The translations under genes and the position numbers were made by a program. The notes below the pieces were generated by a model. That model was not told the origin of the DNA. It did no database searches and saw nothing but the letters and a program-made list of their open reading frames with translations. Below are positions 10,001 through 19,000 of a stretch of DNA of 21,882 nt, in pieces. Location of the stretch: contig NW_019091409.1 of NCBI RefSeq assembly GCF_001949145.1, forward strand, positions 1,348,412-1,370,293. The letters run 5' to 3'. Position 1 is the stretch's first letter. Every line of letters starts with the position of its first letter. The stretch comes from Acanthaster planci. Lineage: Eukaryota > Echinodermata > Asteroidea > Valvatida > Acanthasteridae.

Positions 10001-13000
10001 GTGGCTGGCAATGAAATGCTTCTGCATTCAAGAGCTATTGGGAGTTGGCTTGATATCACCATGGCAACCACTCGGTCGATCCCCTTAACCCTGTGACCCT
10101 GAGGCAGGGCACTTTGATTGGTTTAAACTGGTTCAGCGGAAGCCCAATTTGGGGGTAAATATTCAAAAGGCATTGGTCAACTCAGTACTGAGCACTTGAA
10201 ACTCCCCTATTATAAAGTAACTCTGCAGTTGGTATTCATGATCATTGTGGGGGGTGCTTTCTGATTGGAATGAGATGGAGATAAATTCATGGATTGGCTT
10301 TCAAACCTGTTTAAAGGCAAACATTGTACGTGTATTTTAACTGTGACATATACGTTTTACATGTGTTTCAGTACTTTTTGCAAGTAACATATCATGGCAC
10401 ATAATATTATTGTACATGCACATTGAATGATAGAAGATGGGCTATGTTACTTGCAAATGTTGTTCTTGCACGTTTCATTTAAAGTACATACATGTACATG
10501 TACTTCGGGATTCATCTTATTTCATTTTGTTCCACAAAATACACACATAAGCCTACCTGCAAGTTCAAAATGTCCGTGCCAAGGAGGCATCAAACCTTCT
10601 CCATGGCAAGGAGGCATCAAAGCTTCNNNNNNNNNNNNNNNNNNNNNNNNNNNNNNNNNNNNNNNNNNNNNNNNNNNNNNNNNNNNNNNNNNNNNNNNNN
10701 NNNNNNNNNNNNNNNNNNNNNNNNNNNNNNNNNNNNNNNNNNNNNNNNNNNNNNNNNNNNNNNNNNNNNNNNNNNNNNNNNNNNNNNNNNNNNNNNNNNN
10801 NNNNNNNNNNNNNNNNNNNNNNNNNNNNNNNNNNNNNNNNNNNNNNNNNNNNNNNNNNNNNNNNNNNNNNNNNNNNNNNNNNNNNNNNNNNNNNNNNNNN
10901 NNNNNNNNNNNNNNNNNNNNNNNNNNNNNNNNNNNNNNNNNNNNNNNNNNNNNNNNNNNNNNNNNNNNNNNNNNNNNNNNNNNNNNNNNNNNNNNNNNNN
11001 NNNNNNNNNNNNNNNNNNNNNNNNNNNNNNNNNNNNNNNNNNNNNNNNNNNNNNNNNNNNNNNNNNNNNNNNNNNNNNNNNNNNNNNNNNNNNNNNNNNN
11101 NNNNNNNNNNNNNNNNNNNNNNTCCATGCCAAGGAGGCATCAAAGCTTCTCCATGGCAAGGAGGCATCAAAGCTTCTCCATGGCAAGGAGGCATCTAAGC
11201 TTCTCCATGCCGTGAATGGCAAGTTGAAACTCTTGCAAGTCTACATGTACAGTGTACATGTACTCATCCACAGACACAAATAGCAGACAACCACACACCG
11301 CACAGGATGTACCGGCCTCAGCCACATTTGTAGTTGTTGTTTCATTTAATTTAAAATCAATCAATTTAAAATTAATAGGTCCAGCTAATTCTGGGCAACT
11401 GACTCTTCTTGTACAATGCTTTAAGTTTCTTCTTGTAGCCCAGAACATACCTGTATACCCGGTACGGTCAGTACTCATACATACATGTATACCCGGTACG
11501 GTCAGTACTCGTACATACTTGTATACCCGGTACGGTCAGTACTCGTACATACATGTATACCCGGTACGGTCAGTACTCGTACATACATGTATACCCGGTA
11601 CGGTCAGTACTCGTACATACATGTATACCCGGTACGGTCAGTACTCATACATACATACATGTATACACGGTAGGGTCAGTACTCGTACATAACATGTATA
11701 CCCGGTACGGTCAGTACTCATACATGTACATTGTATGGGCACCAAAAGCACAAGAGCAACAGCTCATGTGCATTGTAGGGAAATTCGCAAAATTAGCTGT
11801 GAGATTTTGTGTACTCAACTTTTCCCACAGTACATGCTGCATTCTACACACTGTAGAACCATATATGTACATGTACTATGTGCATATGACTGCTCTGCAT
11901 GCACCCTTGCAAATACATGTACATGTATCAGCAGATGTGCTGCAAAGGAATTTGATTACGTAGTGATATTTTTATTGTGTATTTGCCAGGAAAGACTTAA
12001 ATTGTGTAAATTGATGTTGGATTTTTGTTTTTTTCACAGTTCACCAATGTTGTATAAATTTCCACACTTTAATTTTGGCAATAAATATCATTAAAAGCTG
12101 GATATACCAGTACATGTACTGTACCCTTTTCACTGGATGCAGTGTACGGTACATGATGTGCATGTGCATGTACATGTACGTTGTAATGGAAAGAAGTGAA
12201 AAGTGTTTGGTAACCCCCCACAGCATTGCACTAAAGAACAGACTGTTTTACTGAGTGTGTTCTGAAACAAACACGTGCGTGCATGCTGTTGACATATCTT
12301 CATGTAACACTCCTGCCCTGTTTGGTTTCTGATACCCAACTTGACCTTTGATCTTGACCTCTGACCCCGACTGGGTCCCATAATGGATTATGTTTCCTGA
12401 GGGCAAGTAGCATTGCTGGAGCCTGATAGCAGTGCCACCATAGGCTGCCATGGAGCTGAGCAAACAATGAGGTGTGCTGTCATAAATTATGACAAGGCTG
12501 TAAAAATATAAGGCTGGAGTGCTCCACCAGTTGAACTTATTTTTTGCTCGTGTACTATTAGCGATAATACAATTGTGCCTTTGTACATGTGCATGGATGC
12601 TGTCCTTACGGCCAATGTCCAATGAAGCTGAAATAATCATTTCAAGTGGTTTCTTTTCTTTACCAGAAAACTACATGTACATGTAGCGTAGGTACTGGGG
12701 TAGTTCACAAACTGTATGCTTATCAATGGTACCTTTACCTCAAACTTGTGTTCAGTTATTTTGGTCCAGATTTTTAAATCATGATTGCTCCAGGTTCATG
12801 TACATGTACCTGTACATACTGAACATGTGCACCTTAACCAGGACAGTACATGTGAGCAGTGTGTTTTGGTACTATGGATTGTGCTTCCAGTACACACTAA
12901 GCAGTACGAAATGTTCAGTTAGTTACAGTGTAAGCACCGTCGATATATTGATATTATTGATATGGGTTTGATATCGATATCGCCGATGTTATGGTAATAT

Positions 13001-16000
13001 TGATTGAAAATATCAGATTTTGGAGAAATATCAAAATATTGAAACTTCAAAAACATCGATATTGAAAACATATCAAAAATATCGCCAATGACGGAAGAAC
13101 TTTATTAAAAAATATGAAAGTGCATCGTCACATTTACCCTAATTTTCAATAAGCCACTTCTCATGTTGGTTTCACGCTAAGTGATAAATGTCCCTGTTGC
13201 TTATACTCTGGGTGGCTTATACAGCAACAATTGAAGAATAAATTCAGTCACCTATCTCAGTCTCGCACTCAATAATTTGCGTACACTTAGCCTCCAAAAT
13301 ATCACAAAATTTATCCTCCAAAACAGAGAATTTTTGGCTGACCAAACGAACGTAAACTAGCACCACGTGCTGATGATATCACTATGCACAGCAGCGTGTA
13401 GGCCTATCCCATCCCTTGTAGGCAGCATAGGCAGTACAGACGCCAGAATATGTCACCAAAGTGAATTGGATCACACCATTACAGTGTAGGGGTGTACCCT
13501 TAGAATAGTTTACCAGCAATTCACGCCTGTTATAATATCTTGAAAATTAACATGAATAAATTTGACATATCAATAATATCGATATATCGGTATCGGCCAA
13601 AATACAATATTGACAGTGCCCATTACAGTGCCGGGTATTCAGAAGGACTCTAAAAGCCTTTACTTGAACTTTCTTCAAGAAATTTTGGTTCAGCCCCTTG
13701 CTTCTTTGAATCCTGTTCATAAAAAAGTGATGCAAATTGGCCAAAGTTTCTGAAAGAAATAAATGAGCATGCCCTTGCTATTCCCTCAAAAATAATTCCA
13801 GTATTTAATAATACACGCACGGTTTGAAAGTGCCCCAAACCTCTTTTAAAAAAGCTGATGAATGGACCTGTTACCAACATTCTAGACCTGTGTTTTTGTG
13901 GCGTACAGTCAATGGCAAGATCCAAGGTGTGCAGACAAGACCCATCATCCGGGCCCAGAGACTAGAGAACATCAACCTGTGCCTGAGGTTCCTCGAGAAC
14001 AGAGGTGTTGAGATACAGCACATCAGTGCAGATGGTAATACAAAATGCCCCTTGGTAGAATATGCCACTCATTCCTCTAACATACCGTAGCTACATGTAC
14101 CTGTGATTATTGTTATTATTCTAAAGTATTTCCGGTAATGAAACCAGAAATTCCTCAAAAGCACCCTAGGCTCTGAAGCTTGAAGAGAAGAGTCAGTGAG
14201 AAGCAGTTAAAGTTTTAGAGATGGGAGGAAAACCCCCGGAGGAATATTCTGGGTAAAACCCACAGAATCAGGTCGGGGGATGGAAAACCCCTTCCACCGT
14301 GTGCTGGTAATCAAATCCAAGCCACAGAGGTGAAAGGTGAAAAAAGAACCACTACACCAACCTGACTCCCCTACAAATACTTGTACCTGATGACAAGCAT
14401 GTTATAATTTATAGTAACCTTTAGCCCGTGTGCTTGTAAAGAATATTAAAAAAAAAATTTTTCATGAATTGGCGAAAGTCTATTCTCCATGCAGGGAACT
14501 CCACAGCACATTTAGTTGTGCTTCCCTGTTCAAAGGACATCAAGGCCCATGTAAAGTAGCAGTAACCCAGCCTTTAAAATCCCCAAAAGCCTTTTGATAG
14601 ATTTTGAAGGATCAGGGAGAGTTATTTAAAAGGAAAGTGTATACATGCACCATATTTACACCACTGAAGTGTTTTCTCAATTTTTTTTCTAGAACTAACT
14701 GACAGCAACCTGAGAGCAACTCTAGCCCTTGTCACTTGCTTGAGGAAACGATTTGAGGTAAACTCGTATCCTGAGTTCAAAGTAAAGTTTGCCCTTCCTT
14801 TTAACTTGTGATATCTTCCCAAACTTATATTAGGCTTTTTATCCCAAGTAAACATTGCCCAAGTTATCCGCAAGGAAGTATGGTTTGAGCATTGAGGAGT
14901 CGATGGGTGGTTCCTTTGACCTGAAACATCAAGCATTCAGAAACCTCATCCTGGAGGAGAAAATGCAATTGTTTCTTTCCCTTGTGCCACTTACATGTAA
15001 GACCCCAAAAATCAGTGATATGAGTTGTCTGTTCATTATTTTCACATTTGCACAAATGCTTTTACACTTCACTCCCAAAAATGTGACTGAAGGGAACAAA
15101 AATGAAGCTCTGATGTAGCAAATGAATTGTATACAGCGCTGCAGGTATTGTGGTTAATACATCATCATGTTGTTTGCCCTTTTTGGAAACATTAACGCGA
15201 GCAGAGACTACATGTGTGCTTCTCTCTTGATCTTGAATTCTGCAGGCATTCCATACCAGTAACAGTGCTCATGGTGATGGGTCTGCTGCTTCCATGGACA
15301 AGTCCATCCGACCGCCTACAGAGGACAGTATCCAGCCTTCCATTGGCCGAGAGGCTAGCATACACAGTTTCCACAGCCAGCACAGCGTACACAGTCAGGT
15401 GTGTTCATTGGTTGGGAAGTACTAGTATTCTTGCTGCTGGCTGAGAGCACACATGTGTTCCTGGTGTCCTGTTGATTAGTTCGTTCCAGGATCCCATAAG
15501 CATGATTTTTTTTTTTTTTTTTGCGATGCTTAGAATGCATGTTTGAACTTTCCTCAGGAGACCTTGATCTTGATGTTCCTGAGCAAGGTCGTTTGACACA
15601 ATTGGTCCATTCAAGCCTGTGTTTTGTAGGGTACAAATGAAGCATTTCTGTATACTACTGTCTAGGCGTCTAACAGCTTTCCTAGAGAATGAGCCGAGCT
15701 AATTGTACAGTATAAAGAACATTATAAGCCTTATTTATTGTGGTGTGCAGGAAACATATCCATTCCAAACTCGCTATAGCTGAGCATTAAACCATCTGTC
15801 TCTATCAGGATCTATAAAATGCAGATTTAAATGCTATTTCAATTCACTAGCTTTATGTGGTGTCAATATGACACTTCTATGCATATAGGTGGCTGGTCAA
15901 AAAGTGGAAATTTCTTTGATTTCAACTTTTTTAGTTTTTTCAAATGCACCAATGAGAATATTAACCAGATATGAAGTGCATTCTTCTGGACTAGGAAACA

Positions 16001-19000
16001 TGCACATGTATGTTGTGGTGGTGAATAACCAAATTTTCCCATATGTGTTTATTTCAGCACTCTGATGGCATTCCTTCAAGACCAAGGAGTTCCGAAATTC
16101 CAGGTAATATCACAAATGGAAATATTGGTAGTCCTTGCCCTTACGATTTTCTGTTTTATCTTGGATATTTTTGTACACGAGGAATACAACATGTTTGCCA
16201 GGTTGCATGTTACTTGTTTACTAAATGACATTTACCATACTCGTATGCCTACCGGTACCATGGTATTTTCTGTATTCACCATGATTTCCTTCACCCATGC
16301 ACAAAATGTTTCTGATCAAATTTATGAGTGCATACCACCTGCTGAAACTAGATGTACATGTAGGTTTGCGTCTGGTTCCCCCTCTGTTGTATTGTGTACA
16401 GGTAATTGTGAAAACTGATGTACATCAAGTTTTTATTTCAGTCCATTGTATTGTTTTGTTTCTTTTTTTCCCCTGTAGCTACCATTCCGTCGGATGATGA
16501 GAGGCCAAGCCTTAATGTCGGCTCCCCAACCCCTGTCAATGGGGACACAGACCTCATGCTACCAGGGACCATGGCAGACTCGGACCCTGACGAACCAAGG
16601 CCTGAATTAGCAGACAAGCCCGAGAATGTCGTGGTCCCAGTAAGCTCACCCACTGAATGATTGCTCACTGTTTTGACTCGGGGAGGGGGGGTGTCTCAAA
16701 CAAACATCTGCATTTTTAACCACTTCCTGCCGGGGCAGGTTTCAATGTTGATGATGCTGGGCCGGGATATTTATCTTTTTTTTTTCTGTTTTCAAAATTC
16801 TTTAAAAATTCCTATCTTCATTTACTGGACACTTACAAACACGTGAAGGACTGTCTGGTGTCCACTCTAGCCTGACAGACAAAATCTATTGACGCCTGAG
16901 TATTTCAGCCAGGCCTGCAGCCTTCTAAAAAGAGCCCAGATTGTGCGGTGTTATACAACTTTCTTTTGTTCACAAACCTGGCTCAGTGTGCTGCTGACCT
17001 CTTTTCAACAGGGGCCAGATTAGCATGCAGCAGTGCTGTGTGGCTCATCGCTGCGGTGATGAAGTGCTTTTGTCCCCTGTGGTAATACGCTCGCTCTAAA
17101 TGCCCCAAACCTTGGTGTACTGTTTCAAAACAAGGCTGGATCATCTCCACTTTTGAGAGTAAATAAACGGGGCTAATGCCCAGCAGCCTGGTCTTATGTT
17201 CCGAATACTGTCTTTTGTTACAAGACCCTGTTCCCTTTGTCCGAGTTCGGGGACCCCGGCCACGCATTTAAAGCATACGTGTCCAGATCCAGAACCCCCA
17301 GCAGGAAGTTTGTTAATACACGCTTACTTGATCACTCTGCCTTCCTATAATTCATGTGTAATTCCCTAATATCAAACTATACATGAAATGTAATCTTAGT
17401 GCATTATCTGTTGCAATACTAAGCTGAACCCTTACCCACTAAGTTGTGCACAATACCAATTTTAATATTGGAGGATAGTGAACCATTTGGGTTAAAAAGC
17501 TATTTGACCATATCCTATCCTGAAGTGGACGTTTTTGAATTTTTATGTCAGACAAAATCATTCCTTTTTCTGCTCTCATTTTCATTGAACTACCCGTTCA
17601 CCTTGCAAAAGTAATTTGGGGGCAGGCAGGTTTGCTTATGCAACATTCACCCTCATCCCTCTTTGACATATATGTAATTCTGGTGAACCAGTCAGTATAT
17701 TTCCCACCAAATTTCTGGGAGTGGACGGGCAGTTTTTACCACTGGCTGGGAAGGGACAAACAGATACTTTAACCCTAACCCCCGAGGGTGAATGTAAAAT
17801 CATATTGAAATTGGAGATTTGATGACTTTTAGGGTTATTTCAAAATGAAACCCTGATCCCAACATTCATCAGGCTCTATCTGCGATTAGCCTTATCAAGT
17901 TGAAATACTTGTGTTACGTTAAATATTTGTGTTGACGCAATAACAAACAAATAGAAGGGTAAACGCAGTTTTTCGGTTAAAAATCCTCCCGCACCAAACC
18001 TAAAGTTCTTCCCCTATCTGTATCACAGTCAGTCACCCAACTGGACTCCCAGGGTGTGTCACAGCACGGCGTCAGCTCCAGGAGGCAGCAGGTGGCCAGC
18101 AGCCAGAAGAAATCTTTCCGGCCACCGCCACTGACCAAACGCAACTCGGAAGGCATCCAGGGAAGCGTGAGTCCATACACTGCTTGACGTTACTGTAGAG
18201 GACAGACATGCCAAGGGAACTTCAAATTTCTCCTGTCCTCCCTGCTCTGTCCTCTGTGATAACCACCTGTGCTTAGTTTGGAGGGGAATATTATATAATC
18301 GGGACAATAGACAAACACAGTGCCTTGTCATCCATGGTGTGGTCAAAGCAGAGACAGCCAGGTTCATGCACATATGAAGACTTCACAATTAAAAAGAAAT
18401 TGGACGCAGGCGCTCAGTGTGTCCCCTGTCAAATGTTTAAGAACCTTTGCATGCTTCCAGTGTTTTCCCACAGGGGGTGCTTGTAATGGAAATTATGGAG
18501 CTGTGTTCCAATCAATTAAAATGCAACCGACAAAAAGGTGAAAATTGACGCAGAAGAAGACTTCATTTCAAACACTGTGATACTTCCTACTTGAGATGAA
18601 ATACTTCAAAGCATCATTATTGTGACCATTTCCATATATTTTACGTAATCTTTTGGTATACCAAAGGATGGGAGAAAGATTTGATCCCCATATATCTAAA
18701 TGGAATAACTTCTATTGCAAATGGCTTTGAATATAAACAGTCAAATCCAAATCATCTGAGAACTCACTAATTAAATTTGAATTGTCATTTACCATTAAAT
18801 CTGAAAGTCCAAGAGCACTACAAAATATTGGGCTTAGATTTACGATACCATCAAAGTGTCTTGCAAATTTCACCTGCGTAGATTAAAGTTTTTTGCATAT
18901 CATTTGGTAGCCTATCATGTCTCGCTCCCCCATCCGGGATGCCCTGACCCAATCAGTGGAAGAGAAGCTAAAGAATCTTCTAGACAGTCCCAACCCAGGC

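Larger units (their letters stand above)
7853..13908 (+). other. intron 2 (6 kb; minisatellites, transposon, assembly gap)
   Basis: The longest intron in the window splits the CH domain. It contains a TTTG microsatellite (about 8153-8172), an inverted repeat at 8924-8999, a hairpin at 9774-9793, the gapped 27-bp minisatellite, the 34-bp minisatellite and the hAT-like element. No further exon is needed, because exons 2 and 3 join to a gapless CH fold. Several 60-130 codon open frames on both strands lie in repeats and show no family resemblance. Confidence 0.6.

Noticed and set aside
10427-11283. Long open frames on both strands across the N gap (up to 263 codons)
   Set aside because: Most codons are unknown bases and the rest is a 27-bp tandem repeat with no stops; they are artefacts of the period.
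11449-11735. CRISPR-like array of regularly spaced repeats
   Set aside because: The copies are directly tandem with no unique spacers, and the context is an intron of an animal gene.
11252-11963. Forward frames of 136-146 codons with repeated YPVRSVL / YTRYGQYSY peptide
   Set aside because: This is the 34-bp minisatellite cycling through three frames. There is no start or splice context and no known protein.
14855-15118. 87-codon forward frame in intron 4
   Set aside because: It has no usable splice sites in phase, and exons 4 and 5 already join in phase 0.
16043-16228. Extended exon 6 reading into the intron
   Set aside because: The donor CCAG|gtaata with matching phase to exon 7 is strong, and the extension lacks protein character.
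16983-17267. 94-codon reverse frame in intron 7
   Set aside because: No recognisable domain, and there is no evidence of a nested gene.
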